64,000 bases of DNA from Trametopsis cervina (Eukaryota; Basidiomycota; Agaricomycetes; Polyporales; Irpicaceae), in the NCBI GenBank assembly GCA_022385755.1, contig MU278355.1:1182974-1246973 (forward strand), read 5' to 3'. The notes under the pieces were generated by a model, which had not been told where the DNA came from, did not search any database, and saw only the letters and a list, made by a program, of their open reading frames with translations. Of this stretch, positions 24,587-37,460 are shown piece by piece (the stretch's first letter is position 1; each line of letters opens with the position of its first letter). A program made the translations under genes and the position numbers.

Positions 24587-24803
24587 GCGTTAATGAGGAA
24601 TTACTGCAAGTTAGTTTCCGACATCGGTCATGCTACTGCCTCAGTTGGAACAGATTTCAAGTTCTGCACAAGAGTGCTCTTCGATTATGTATATCTAGGT
24701 CATTAGATTTCATGAGAGCTAAACGTAAGACCTAATCCATCCCTTCGCTATGATACATTTCCATCCTATCGCCCACAGGTAGCTACTTCCTATAACATCC
24801 CAA

Positions 24804-27706
24804 TCATGCCTTCGAGGTCTTCGGAACCTGAGCGGTCATTTTCCCACTTCCTGGGCTAAACAGATCCTGCGATGCACTATCAGCATGCCTCCACAGGCTC
24901 AGATAAGCTCGAGTACATACCTTGATCATCCCACGTGAGATCTCCCCGAGCTCCTTGCGACTCTCCCACAGTGGGTAGATGATCACAGTGAACGCGGACG
25001 CGAATGCCCATATCATGCCAATCACAACCCACGCTTCGAGTCCACGCTTGCCAAACACTGTCTGTGCAAAGAACAGCGGAAGCGGAATTAGAATCAGGAG
25101 CACTACAAGCTGTATTACGCGTGTTCGTCAGGATGACACTAGAGATCGAGGCTGAAAGTTGAACGTACCAGTACAATGGACGACCAAGCTGCGAACTTGA
25201 ACGCCTTGTTCAACATCACCGGGTCGAGTTCATCATCAGAGCTCAGCGCCGGTGAGCGAGAAGCCACAGAGACAGCGTCTGCCGATGTTACTACTTTCTT
25301 CTCGTCCTCGTAGTCCACAGAGGAAGGTTTCGGGGAATGTGAGGGGTCGTCAGTGGTAGGCGCAGGAGGGTTGATGGCTCGTGTAATTTCCCAGTCGAAA
25401 TCCTCCGGCCACTGACAAAATATGAGTTTCGTTGCAGTGTATTAGAATCACAGGAACGTACGAAGTACGACGAGACGCATGCAATGATGCCGCCAACGCC
25501 GATAGAAGCAAGGTTTCCTGCAAGCATCTCCTCATCGCCTCCAGTGGTCTGCGCACTGTCAGAGAGAGGAACAATCCACGGAGGGGAGAAGTAGACATAC
25601 CGTGACCGTCAATTGACCTCCATTCAGCGCAGAGGTAGTGACCAGCCATGCAATCACACCACAGCAGAAACCTATGATTGCACCGGCAATACATCCCCAT
25701 TTGTTGGCCTTCTTCCATGTAACACAGAGCGCAATGGGAACCACGGCGGAGCCCAGGATGACACCCATGAATTCCTGATGCGCAAGAAATAAGCGAGGGA
25801 TAATATGGGAGCGATGAAGGTTGTACGTACATAGAGCCAACCCATCGATATTCCGATGTAGAAGAATATCAGACCAAGGAATCCCATAACGACGGCGAAG
25901 AATGCGACCTGAAAGCCCGTTAAGCCAAAAAGGAATTATGGCCGGGGTCAAAAGTACTCACGGAAGCATGCGATATCCACAGAACTTGTTGCTCTGTTGC
26001 CTTCGGGTTGACATATTTCTAAAGTAGCTGTTAGACCGATGTTCTTGAAACGCTGACAAATCGGGGATATACCTTGTAGACGTCGAATGTAAGGATGCTG
26101 CTCACAGCGATCAACTCAGCGCTGGTGGCGCTAGTGACAGCCAAGAACAAGACAACGAGCAGAGCAGCAGCACCTCCCTTGCCGAGAAGTGCAGCGGCAG
26201 CAGACGGAGCCGGTAGGCCAGCAGATACATCTGCGGCGCTCAGGACTTTCATGGCAGGGTCTCCACGAAGTGCTACGGCCGAAAGGCCGAGTGTCGTTGA
26301 GAACATGAATGGGATTGCGAACCTAACATGTATATTAGTACCGCTGTCAGATAACGAGGGAGGTGTTCTACATACCAAGCAAGGCCACCAATCAGGTATG
26401 CCTTTACGCAACTGGCCGGACGGCTAGCGATAGCACGTTGCCAATACTTAACACACGTATGATCAGCGTTATAGAGATACCAATTAAAGAGGTATACTTA
26501 CTGCTTGGTCTTGGAATACAGTCGCAAAGTTGCCAATGACATTGATGACACCGAAGATCAGGCCGTTCTTCGAGCGTATGGTAAGGTATGATCCATGGGC
26601 ATTGCCTTCCACAGGTGCCGCAGCCGACGCAACCGCGAGCAAATCGTGCATGCGGCCAGGAGAGCCAATTTTGTCGGAGGTTCCATAGACTGTGAATATG
26701 AAAACAAAGATGATGATAAACAGCACAGTCGTATGTGTGCTAAAAATGGTGTCAGAACATAGTATAAGGAGTCAGGGAAAAGGAGCTTACTAGTCGCAAA
26801 GAAGGGTTGCGCGCATGCCACCCACTACAACGTAGATTGCGACTCCGAGAGGTATCAAGAAACACGCCTACAAGGTCGATGAGCACCGGGGTGACGGGGT
26901 AAGTACGTTGATGCTTACCGCAAGTGTGTTCATCCCAGTCAAACTTGTAACAGTGGCGGAGCCACCAAGGATGAGCATAGCTGAGACAATGATGTTTGTG
27001 GCAAGTCTATACGTAAACTGGTGAACTTATGTCATCCATACTAATAGGACGTTGGGGCATACCCGAAGAACATGAACACAAAGTGTCCAGCTTTACCCCA
27101 TCGAGCTGAGACGATCTCTAGCCAGGTATGGGCGCGTGGAGCATTGAGCTTCAGTTTGGCCGCAAGCTATGTTCATCTTGAGCACATTCGGCATGTACTC
27201 TGATTATCTCGCCACATACCTGAGCGAACAGAAGGACCTGAACCGTTGCACCTGCGCCATACCACCATGGACCTGAGATGCCATACTTGTAGGCTACGGC
27301 ACTAGATTGGAGCTAACCATCCGGAGTGAGAAAGACTCGTAACATCGTAAACATCTCGACTTACAAGTGTAGCTGCCCAAGTCCACGCAGACACTATGCC
27401 TGACGCAATGAGGCCGGGTTTGACACTACGGGAAGCACTGTTGAACTCTTCAGCACTCTTCGGCGAGAACCCCGTGTATCGCGCTTGAATGGCGGTGAGA
27501 ATGACCATGAAAGCGCTGAAGAACAATCCGATTCCTAGACGTCTTGTGAGGGATGAGTGGCACGACGAAATCTACCAAAGGCATACCTACGACTAATAGC
27601 AGCAGGTGTGTCAGTTCCGATGACCGAATTCGGATCCAATTAAGCACATACCAACTCCATAGCCCGCCCCTTGAGGTAGGACCGGTTCACTGGCATTTGT
27701 AGACAT
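24804..27706 (-). CDS. DUR3: DUR3-type urea/polyamine permease (sodium:solute symporter family)
   Basis: This plasma-membrane transporter should import urea with protons and is usually induced under nitrogen limitation. It begins [17 protein letters not shown], then a first membrane helix. [40 protein letters not shown] and [20 protein letters not shown] are hallmark blocks. Many later exons encode hydrophobic helices (for example [24 protein letters not shown]). A cytosolic loop rich in Asp and Pro precedes the last two helices, and the tail ends PKTSKA. More than ten exons encode roughly 700 residues, as expected. The final intron has two workable acceptors and the frame stays open if it is retained, so the exact tail is uncertain. 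A TATA box lies about 80 bases upstream. Confidence 0.92.
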
Positions 27707-27784
27707 GCTTGCCTGGGCGGATGACTTCAGCAGTGGTCAGGAGCAGCGGAGCCAAGCTTGAGTTGAGCAGAGGAAGTGCAGTCA

Positions 27785-27791
27785 TTTTATA
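27785..27791 (-). promoter_or_regulatory. DUR3: Probable TATA box of DUR3
   Basis: TATAAAA on the minus strand lies about 80 bases before the DUR3 ATG at 27706. A canonical TATA element is typical of tightly regulated genes, which suits a nitrogen-controlled permease. Confidence 0.6.
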
Positions 27792-28726
27792 CCGTTCACG
27801 AGAAGCCGATCGACGAGAATGCCTACGTTCATCTTGACGGGTGGGCGTCTGCTTATCTCATGCAAGAGATAAACCTAAGCCGTGAGAGAATGCGGAGAAG
27901 ATAAGGACCTTCTGGAACCTGAACATAGACCTTGAACATTATCTCCATCACGCTAGTGATGACTCTCGCACATCTTGACATTGGACCGTCGGAAGGGTGA
28001 CTAGATCGAGGTACGACTAACTGTGAAATTTTCTGCAATTTTACCAGTGGGGGTTCTGAAACTCGGAAAAATACGATAAGTTGTCGCCACAAAAACACTT
28101 CATCTGTAGAGAGGAAAACCTTACCGTGCTGCGGGTGCGGATTATCGCATCTAAAGAAGTGGTCCGTAGTGATGGTGTCACCGATGTGCGGCAGCGCTAC
28201 AGATTGAATAACCGGGTACCTTCCGGAGAACAAGGTCGCACATCGTAAGACTCGAACATTATGTGGTTCAGCATAGGCGTTCAGACTTGCGGGGGTGCAT
28301 GAGAAAACTGGCGAGCATCCCAGACAAGACGACCATCGCGTCAAGCTTGAAATTGTGGCCATCGTAATCAGCTGCTGACATTTCCTAATCCATCGGCATT
28401 CTGCTTTTAGCGCGCAACGACAGAATCTGGATAGTGCTTCGGAGTCAGTGCACATATTACAGATCCTATACAAGTCTCTTGCGATCGCCTATAGTGAGTA
28501 GTCTCACCTTGGTACATTCTTGTATCTCCTGTCAGCTATATGACAGAGGGTGGTGTCACTTCCTGAGAACACATTTGAGCTTGGGTGACTCCCACCCGCC
28601 GCGGGCCTCCTGGCATGGCCTAAGGCCCATCCGCATTCAGACTGGCTCGAGATTGAATTCGGAATTGCTCAGAAGAGTGTGGATCGAATCACTGACCACC
28701 CTTCATCTATGTATAGATCTTCCGTT
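27792..28726. other. Divergent intergenic region with an unsupported 206-codon open frame
   Basis: The stretch lies between DUR3 and the amidotransferase-like gene, which diverge. A minus-strand open frame at 27853-28473 encodes 206 residues with many Cys, Arg and Ser but no motif I recognise. It lies within the likely DUR3 upstream region. I treat it as probably non-coding. Confidence 0.5.
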
Positions 28727-29661
28727 ATGCCTACAATCCGTCTCGCACTGTTCATTTGTGACACACCGATCCCGACGGTCCTTGCTCAGGATGGCGACTA
28801 CACAGAGATATTCGGCAACCTGTGGCAGAAATCGTTCCCCAAGGACGACCCTTCCTTGAAGTATGAGATGGACTCGTTTGACGTTAGAAACAAGATGGAA
28901 TATCCGGAGGATATTGATCGCTATCAAGCCGTTGTCTACACCGGCTCTGGTCTGTTATTAGCCCGTTCTATGAGCGCTAGTTACTGACTTACGATGTACT
29001 AGCCGCATCTGCGTACGAGAACTTGGAATGGATCAACAAACTTGTGGAATACACTGCGTATCTTGCCAAGGAGAAGCCCCACATTAAACTCATCGGTGTG
29101 TATCATCCCATACATCCAGTTCGCAACACTAAGGCGCGTGGGACAGGTATCTGCTTCGGTCATCAGATCATAGCTCGAGCTCTCGGAGAAGAATGTGTTC
29201 CAAATGGTGGGAAATGGGAAGTCGGCCCCACTACGCTTGACCTCACTGACCTAGGCAAAAAGCTGTTTGATGCCGAAACTCTAGTGCGCGACCCTTCCAA
29301 TCGTCGCGTCTTGGCTTACACTCATACTTGCTGTCAGAATATTCAACAGATGCACAGAGACCATGTCCCTAAAGTACCTGCGTCCTGTCATCTGCTTGCA
29401 TCAACGGCCATCTCAGGAAATCAAGGCTTCGTCCGATATGCCACGGGCACTTCCGATGCGTCTCCGAAAGACATCCAGATATTTACGGTACAAGGACATC
29501 CAGAATTCACGGAGCGTATCGTTGCCACTGTAGTAGATGCTCGCTCCGCCACCGGTGTGATTGATCCGACTACGGCGGCGGATGCGAGGAGACGTGCCCA
29601 GTGGCGCAACGATGGTGTGGATGTGATTGCGAAGGCAATATGGAAGATCCTGGGAGTTTGA
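28727..29661 (+). CDS. Class I glutamine amidotransferase-like protein
   Basis: This single-domain class I amidotransferase fold resembles the fungal YLR126C-type proteins; such domains hydrolyse glutamine or gamma-glutamyl compounds. The start MPTIRLALFICDTPIPTVL is followed by YQAVVYTGSAAS. The nucleophile elbow is GICFGHQIIARALGE, with the catalytic Cys formed across a splice. VQGHPEFTERIV then supplies the His-x-Glu pair. At least four exons join in phase: the splice before the second exon restores Gly-Ser-Ala-Ala, and the join after KLI restores GICFGHQ. About 250 residues, normal for a stand-alone domain. No synthase partner lies next to it, so the acceptor is unknown. Confidence 0.88.
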
Positions 29662-29854
29662 AGAACCAGCTATGAATGTGTGCACATTACGTCCGGCCAT
29701 GGGTGAACGTATAACATCGGTTCTGTATCATATTGTTGCTACTACTAGAGGGTGTAAGAATGTATGGATTAGACTGTGCGATAATATAAGTAACTCTCAA
29801 AACAAAAACTCGCCACGCAGCTAGCGGACATCACGATTTGTTTGCCACGGCTAT
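29662..29854. other. Convergent intergenic region
   Basis: This short AT-rich spacer between the converging amidotransferase-like and nucleotidyltransferase genes should hold both polyadenylation regions. Confidence 0.5.
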
Positions 29855-31546
29855 TTATGTCAGCTTCAATCCGGAAGCCCTTTCATCAGTTCGACTAGTT
29901 TCAGTTTCGATCAATGTTTTGCCCGATCTTACCCTCTCGAGCGCGAGGCGGGACCCAGCTCGGAACTTCTTGAGCATGGCGAACCCGATTGGATAGCCTT
30001 TATCCTGGTACAACGATGCTATAAGTATGCAAACAATGGGATTGTGTAGACGCTTACTTTATTGACTACGAATGGGTCTGCAATTATGATACTGTCCGAG
30101 CGAGCCGGATTGCCACCATGCGAGACGGGATTAGACGATGGAAACGCAGTGCTTGCGCTGACAATGCCTCCCAACCTAATGCACACTGCGTCTACGCCGT
30201 ATTGATATTCCTCAGCCCAGAACCTAGTTGATTGATTGAGTACGGGATCAATAAATGTACGAAGGTGGTGAACGAACTGCATCCATTTCTCCAGTGCCTC
30301 TTCTTTCGTCATATGTGGCTTGGAGCTTGATTGCCAGCTGGAGGGAATATGACGATGAAAACGGACGTCACATTGTTGAGTGCGCGTGCGCTTGCGGTCG
30401 GTCACCCAGAAGAAATCGTCCTTCATTGCAGGGGGCAACGGCTCTTCCTGCAGGTTGGGTAACAAGCCCCATTTCTGCGAATACACTGTGATGAGTCCTC
30501 CGCGGGATAAGAGTGGAGAAGGAGTTCACACTTGAAATAACGCGATAGTCATGAGAGCTAGGCAGTAAGTGCTAAACCCACTCATGGCTGCACCGGCAAT
30601 GCCTATCGAGGAAGCCCACATCTTGACGTCCCGTATGATGGGCTCTAAGATGGGTGATAATTCCACGTACTTTTTGATCATTTGCGAGTTCACATATCCG
30701 ACGCGTTCGTTGACGCAGATGTCACAGGAAAGCTTGGTGCGCGGGTCTTCAAATGCAACTGAAGCACTGTTACTTTGTGTGCTGTTGGCTCATGCATGTC
30801 ACGTACCGATCGGTATGGGTGCGCTAGCTTGAACAGCTTGGATTCGAAATCCATCATAGCTGAGAGCTTTTGAAAGGGCACTAGACAGGCATAAGACAAG
30901 CACGAGGGGTCTCCCGAACAGGAGAAAACAGCGCACAAAACACTGTAGACCCCTGAACCAACAGTTTTTTTTGTGAATATGACGTTACGCAGAACTCGCG
31001 GGAAGACTAACTTGGTAGACGTTTGCCCAAGAGTTGGGGGGTTATGCCATTAGGGCGCTGGTCATCCTGTATACCGGGTATAGTCAGTCGACGGCTGAGT
31101 GAAGTATACTTAACCAACATTGGCTCACTAGGATCATGAGGTCGAGATCTCCGGTTTGTTTTGTGGAGTAAACGCTACTCCCGAATACCGCCACTCGATA
31201 TTGGGGCCCAAAGTGTGATATTATGGTCCGCTGTACGCGACTGACAACGCTTTCTTGCGGTGACTGCACGACCTAGACATGTGACTGTTACTGAGAGATA
31301 TAACGAAAAATGTGGAATATTACAAACGCCAGAATCCCCATAGATGCGCTCGTTCATTCGACGAACTTCACTCTGAATGTGTGGTCATATATGTATATAG
31401 CATCGTTTCAGTATAACCATCCAGCTTACCTTGGGCGTTTTATCAGAAGCACGGTGGTACAGACGGGTAGGCCGCACGCACTTCACTCTAGCATATTTCA
31501 AAGCCAAGATACCATGAGAGAACGTGCCACAACTGCTGCGAAGCAT
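29855..31546 (-). CDS. Non-canonical poly(A)/uridylyl transferase (Cid1/Trf4 family), possibly mitochondrial
   Basis: This nucleotidyltransferase should add nucleotides to RNA 3' ends. The catalytic G-S signature and first two aspartates are in VAVFGSSVYSTKQTGDLDLM; the third lies in TKLSCDICVNERVGY. A PAP-associated segment follows (ILEPIIRDVKMWASSIGIAG, then SGFSTYCLALMTIALFQ), with WGLLPNLQEEP and DPFVVNKDKGYPIGF after it. The stop is at 29855. Joining exons upstream to the ATG at 31546 gives a leader of about 39 residues rich in Arg, Lys, Ser and aromatic residues with a single Asp near its end. It then runs into SEVRRMNERIYGDSG, so a mitochondrial location is plausible. The 5' exon is read by eye and less certain than the core. 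It diverges from eIF3l. Confidence 0.82.
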
Positions 31547-31713
31547 TTGCACCGACGCGCAGAAAGTGCATAGGTTGCAGCGTGTAACCTTCAGTCCTTC
31601 AGTGCGTTGTCGGGCTCGGCCGGTCGGAGTGGGAAATATCTGTATGATGGGATCTGGAAGCGAATCTCAGGCTTGAAAATTCACGACCTAAGCCACAAGT
31701 ACTCACGACCGTC
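31547..31713. promoter_or_regulatory. Bidirectional promoter, nucleotidyltransferase / eIF3l
   Basis: This 167-base gap separates divergent starts at 31546 and 31714 and must serve both genes. No TATA element is visible, which is common for housekeeping genes. Confidence 0.5.
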
Positions 31714-34110
31714 ATGGCTCAGCAACGAAAAGCCCTTTGGGAAGCGGATTTGGATGAGGAGTTCAACGATGTCGACCTGAACCTAGCCATCGGAAGCTAT
31801 GGACAAAATGGACTTTACGATGAAGGTGCGAGACTCTTGCGATATTATGATCATATTCACGATGTACTGAATAGTCTGGTTGTGCAGCACAACCTCGGAT
31901 AGATGAAGCTACGCTCATTGCAGTCCAACAGCAAGTCGCACAGCAGGCCGCACTGGCAGCCATACCCGATCCGGTCAAACGCGTGTGTAGCAGGCAATCT
32001 GCGCAGCGAACTCAATTAACCGTGATATCTGCAGTTCCTCGTACACTTCCACCAGGCAGTGTTGGATAATAACCTGGCAGAGATTACCGTTGCGTATGAG
32101 AGTGGATGGAATCGTTTAACCGAGAAGTTCTATGCGAAGACAGAGTGGCCAGAAGCTGAGATCATTGCGCCGCTTGTGAACGATGGTGCGTGCGATACTA
32201 CATCGAAGATATACAGAAGAACACACTCTTATTGGTATCGATACTGGAACAGATCAAATATTCTTAATCCTCTACCGTGAACTCTACTATCGTCATGTCT
32301 ACTCAAGAATCCAACCTGACATCGACGACCGCTTCCACTCCTATGAAAACAGCTGCGAATTGTTCAACTACCTGCTCAGTACGCCTCCGCGGTATCCTTT
32401 ACTAATGAATGGTCTAAATCTACTTCTTCAATCTAGACTCAGACGGACCTGTGACATTGGAGCTCCCGGAACAATGGTTGTGGGATATCATCGACGAGTT
32501 CATCTATCAGTTCCAGTCGTTCTGCGTCTGGCGCTCCAAAGTTAAATCAAAGACGGACGAGGAGCTGATGCTTCTTATGGACGGAAGCCAAGTATGCACG
32601 CCCTATATAATGCACCACCATCTCACCCTGACGCGTTCAGTCACAGGTCTGGAGCTCGTACAGCGTTCTCAACGTCCTCTACTCCCTTATTCAGAAGTCC
32701 AAGATCAACGAGCACATCGCCGCCCTTCAAGAAGGCAAGAGTGCAGACGAGATTGCGTGCGCTCACTACACTTCCCCCGCGATGTCTACTGACGACGTTG
32801 AATGCCTAGTGAGATCGTCGGCGAATACGGCACCCGCCCGCTCTACCGAATGCTGGGCTACTTCAGTTTGATAGGTCTTTTGCGTGTACACAGTTTGCTC
32901 GGTGACTTCACTTTGGCCTTGAAGGTCATGGAGAGTGTTGAGCTGAACCAAAAGGTAATGTTCAGTTGGTTCACCCGAATACGTTTATTTTCTCACTATA
33001 ACACAGTCACCTTTCACACGAGTAACTGCTTGCCATGTTACCACATACTATTACGTTGGCTTCTGCTACATCATGCTGCAACGTTACCCCGACGCTATCC
33101 GTGCGTTTGTCTCGATACTGAACTTCATTCTTCGAATGCGCCAGTACCACACCAGGAGCTACCAGTATGACCAGGTACTTCTTCCCTGAATAACGATATT
33201 CACAGTGCTGACCGATAGTATAGATCAACAAGACGGCCGACAGGATGTATGCTCTGTTTGCTATCTGCAATGCTCTTTCCCCCAGCCGCGTTGATGACAA
33301 CATTCTCAACGTGGTAAAGGAGCGTTACGGCGAACAGTTCGCTAAAATGGCACGAGGGTAACTCAGTTATGTTTTATGCCACGGAGCTATATCTAACACA
33401 CCCTATAGAGAGGAAGGACTCCCCGCGTTCGAAGAGCTTTTCCTCTATGCCTGCCCGAAATTCATCTCCGCCAACCCTCCGCCATACGAAGACCCCGAGC
33501 TACTCCAGAGTTACATTGATGAGCCCCTCGTTGAACCCGCTCAAAGACACTTGTCTCTGTTCCTGTCTGATGTACGAGCCAAAGCGCCCGTGCCCACTCT
33601 ACGGTCGTTCTTGAAGCTGTACGCTTCTCTCGACGCCAACAAACTTGCCAACTTCCTCGATTCCGACGAAGAGGAGATGGTGCAACAGCTGATGGTGATG
33701 AAACAGGCGAACAGGAGCATCAGCAGAGTGGAAAATGAAAAGGGTCTGCTCAATGGACAGATGATTTCGACGAGTGATCTGGACTTTGTGATTGACGAGG
33801 TGACTACTACCTTGACCCATATTATGTTGACATGCACGCTGACACACGAGTATCACTACAGAACATGGTCAACATTGCCGAGTCAACCGTTGGAAGACGT
33901 TACGCGGGATGGTTCATCAGGAACACCGAACACGCCCAACGCGTGCTTGACACCCTTCGCAACGCCCCACTCCCGATCAGCAAGGCGCCAGTTCCCGCTC
34001 AACCACAGACCCAGCCGCAGCCAAAAGATGCCTCAGCGAATGCTGCTGCCGCCAACGCGCCACGGGGCGGTCAACGTGTTGCTTGGGGAGCTACTGTAAA
34101 AGCCGCATAA
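31714..34110 (+). CDS. EIF3L: Translation initiation factor eIF3 subunit L
   Basis: eIF3l is a PCI-domain subunit of the eIF3 complex that organises 43S initiation. The chain starts [19 protein letters not shown]. It contains [39 protein letters not shown] and [59 protein letters not shown] and [20 protein letters not shown] follow, in the same order as in animal and yeast-like eIF3l. It ends with an Ala/Pro/Gln-rich tail ([15 protein letters not shown]). About ten exons encode roughly 600 residues. The frame is open throughout and no key block is missing. Confidence 0.95.
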
Positions 34111-34374
34111 CTGTAGCGATAGTCGTATATATTGTGTAGCTGGCGTATCGTGTATTGTAGATTTCGTCTAGGTTGTACGCTGATGTGCTGACGGAAATGC
34201 TGAACACAAAGGGTATGATCATTCTCGGATTCACAACATAGGTCTGATATCGGTTCTCGCTGCAGGACCATGGTCAGGCGCGGTATATGAGTTCCACAAA
34301 TCATAGAAATCCCGATTTCTTTGCGGTATAGTAGTAGTACAATACATCATTTCTGTTTAATACGGCCCGCGCCC

Positions 34375-37300
34375 TTACACGCCGTTCCACTCGAAGCCCT
34401 TCTTCAGCACCAACTTCGTCGCCAACGTGAGGTCTTTCGGTGCGCTGCTCGGGCCGACACGCACAAGGTACTCGCCGCGCTCGACAACCCATGCCTTGAT
34501 GCGCTCCTCCCAGTAGGAGACAGCGTACTTGTCGAGCTCGAGTGTCACCAGCTGGCTCTTCCCAGGTGCCAGATCCTTGACTTTTGCGAACGCCTTGAGC
34601 TGGAGCGGTGGGTGTGTGAGCTCGGAGGTGGTCGGGAGCGTGACGTAGACCTGGACGGTCTCTGAGCCCGCGACGGACCCTGTGTTGGTGATTTTGACAG
34701 AGGCGTTGATGGAGATGTCGCCAGCGGAGTAGGTAGGCTCAGAGAGGGAGAGGTCTGAGTATTCGAAGGTGGTGTAAGAGAGACCTTGACTGTAGCAGAG
34801 GTTAGCGGGGCCCAACATATTTATGACTGGGTAGGCACATACCCGAAGTGGAAAGTCGGCTCGATGTCTCGGTGGTGGAAGTGCTTGTAACCCTGCGATG
34901 CGTTGTATAAGAAACAATTTCAATCAAAAGAGGGGAGCTACTTACGACAAACAGGTCCTCGGCGTACCGCACCTCGCCATGTTCATGGTGGAAATGGCCG
35001 TGGCTCGGCACATCCTCAAGTCTCTTCGGGAAGGTCAAGCTCAGCTTGCCGCTGGGGTTGACCTTACCAGTGAGGACATCTCCAATGGCCTCACCAGTAG
35101 CGTTACCCAAGTACCAGCTGTGCACGAGCGCGGGTACATCATCAGCCCACGGCAAGGTGATGCTCGAACCGCTCTGTGTCACGACAACGGTCTTGGGGTT
35201 GGCAGCGAGCAGCTTGGAGATAAGCTCGTCTGTCCGGCCAGGGAGTGCAAGAGTGGTACGGTCGTAGCCCTCCGTCTCCCAGTCGGCGTTGAGTCCGACG
35301 ACAGCAACCACGACGTCAGCCTCCGTAGCGAGCTGCACCGCAGAGGACATCAGGTCCTCGGCGTCTTGAACTTCAGCACCACCGAGGCGAATACCCGGGT
35401 TGGAGTCCATAATAGCCTCGACAGGGTCCTCGTCAGCGGGTGCGCGGACGTTGCAGTACTCGACGTGAATCTTGTGGGAAACGCCCGCTTTGAGCTCGAA
35501 CGTGCCCTTCTCCTCGACTGAGCCAGAGTTGAAGAAGTAGTCGCCACGCTTTTGTTTCGTCCAGTTGTCGATGACGAGCTTGTCGTCTACAAATAGCTTT
35601 TAAAAGGTAAAGAAAAGAGTTCAACAGAAAATCGCAGCGATAAAGGGAGCCAGACATACTTTTGCACGACCTGCAGAGATCAGGCCAAACTCGAAGAGAG
35701 TGTCCTTCTCCCTGGGCTTGAAGAGACCCTTGAGCCTTAGTGTCCAGCGCTTCGTGATTCCTGCGGGGTACGATGTGCTATATCGAGTGTTAGATGATCA
35801 ATAGGCTGTCAATTGAAGCTTATTGTCTTGTTTACCTGATGAACATGCGTGTCTCATCCATGAACTGGACCTTGACTGGCTCTCCGACGGGGGTCATACT
35901 GTCGTCGTTCTCGTGGGCGAACCATTCACCAATCCAGCCAGTTTTGCCGTCCTCGGTGAGGAGGTCGTATTCCAAAGTCGGCAAGGTCATGTAGGCTGTC
36001 GAATAAAATAAGCTTCGCGTGAGCATGACAATGATGAAACTTGGACATACCCCTGGCTCCCTCGGAATATGTGATCTCTACGTTCGGGTCGTTCTCCTTC
36101 AGCGCCTGGACAATACCCTCGTAGGGGCTGACAAAGTAGCTGGGTTTGAGACTGGCAGAGCCTCCACCGCTGAGGACAGTAGCTTTAGCATTGCCTCCAA
36201 CGATGGCAACTTTCTTGAGGCCTTGTTCCTATCCGAGATTCCGCATCAAGAACCGAAACGGATAGGCGGGATATGATATGACAAACCTTGGGCTTAAGGG
36301 GCAGAAGGCTGTTGGTGTTCTTCAACAGAACGATGGACTGGGATGCAAGACTCCTCATTAATGCCTTATCTTCATCAGACTCTCGGGTGAGTTCTGAGCC
36401 ATCACCGTCGAGCACCTACAAGCCTAATCAGGAAATCTGTCCATCATGCTCAACTCAGGACTTACCTCGGGAGCAGCCTCAGCACACTTCTTTGTGAGCT
36501 CCAGGACCTTCCTGGCGCGCTCCTTCACGGTACGCGTAGTTATCTTTCGGCTCTGAATTCTAAAGAAGCAACTATTGAGCCGAAAGTTGGATTTAGTTAT
36601 GCCGACACTTACGAGCGATTCATGAGATCAAGGGTTCTCCACTTGTTCGTCCCCGGCATCTCGAGGTCGAGTCCGGCGTTGATAGCGTGATCGATAGAGT
36701 ATACACCAAACCAATCGCTCATTACCAGAGCATCGCTACCCCACTCCTTACGGAGAATATCTCGGATGATGAGCGGGTTCTCAGACACATGGGTGCCGTT
36801 GACCCGGTTGTATGCGGTCATGAACGACCAAGGTTGAGCATACTTTTGCGCCAGCATGAACGGCATAAGGTAGATCTCTCGCAGCGCACGCTGCGACATG
36901 ATTGAATCGTAGCCCATACGGTCGTTCTCCTTATCGTTGCCCACAAAGTGCTTGATGGCAGTAGCAATACCGCCGGCTTGAACACCCTTGACGTACGCGG
37001 CGGCGATCATGCCTGACAGGTAGGGATCCTCGGAGAATGACTCGAAGGAGCGGCCGCCGAGCGGGTTGCGCTGGATGTTGCATGTGGGTGCGAGGAGAAT
37101 GGACGCAGACTTGATCTTGCACTCTTCAGCAAGTAGCTTGCGACCCACAGTCTCGATCAATTCGGGGTCGAAGGTTGCGCCAAGAGCAGTCGCAGAGGGG
37201 AGACACTTCGCAGGAGTGCCCATGAAGAAATGGTTGCCTCTGACACCTTAAGCGATGGATGAGCGTTTGCATTGCAGTATAAGAGTAGAGAATTACATAC

Positions 37301-37460
37301 CATTGGGACCATCGCTGACCTTGAGGGGTGGGACGCCGAGACGCGGGACACCGTGAGTGTGCCAGAAGCCCACACCAGCGGTAAGCAAGATAGCCTCGTC
37401 GGTGGTAAGGTTTTCGACAACCTCATCTATATCAGCATTCTTGAAATCGGAGGGCGCCAT
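34375..37460 (-). CDS. GH3 beta-glucosidase with PA14 domain, apparently intracellular
   Basis: This enzyme should hydrolyse beta-glucosides such as cellobiose. It starts [18 protein letters not shown] without a signal peptide, so it is predicted cytosolic. The GH3 N-terminal barrel has [44 protein letters not shown] and the nucleophile-bearing [14 protein letters not shown]14 domain follows ([10 protein letters not shown], then [15 protein letters not shown]). The second GH3 domain contains [20 protein letters not shown] with the likely acid/base Glu. The end is a fibronectin type III-like domain finishing GFEWNGV. Six to eight exons encode about 860 residues, normal for this PA14 subgroup. 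A TATA box lies about 100 bases upstream. Confidence 0.95.

Noticed and set aside
27853..28473. A 206-codon minus-strand open frame before DUR3
   Set aside because: It is long for chance, but Cys/Arg/Ser-rich with no motif, no splice context, and placed where the DUR3 promoter should be.
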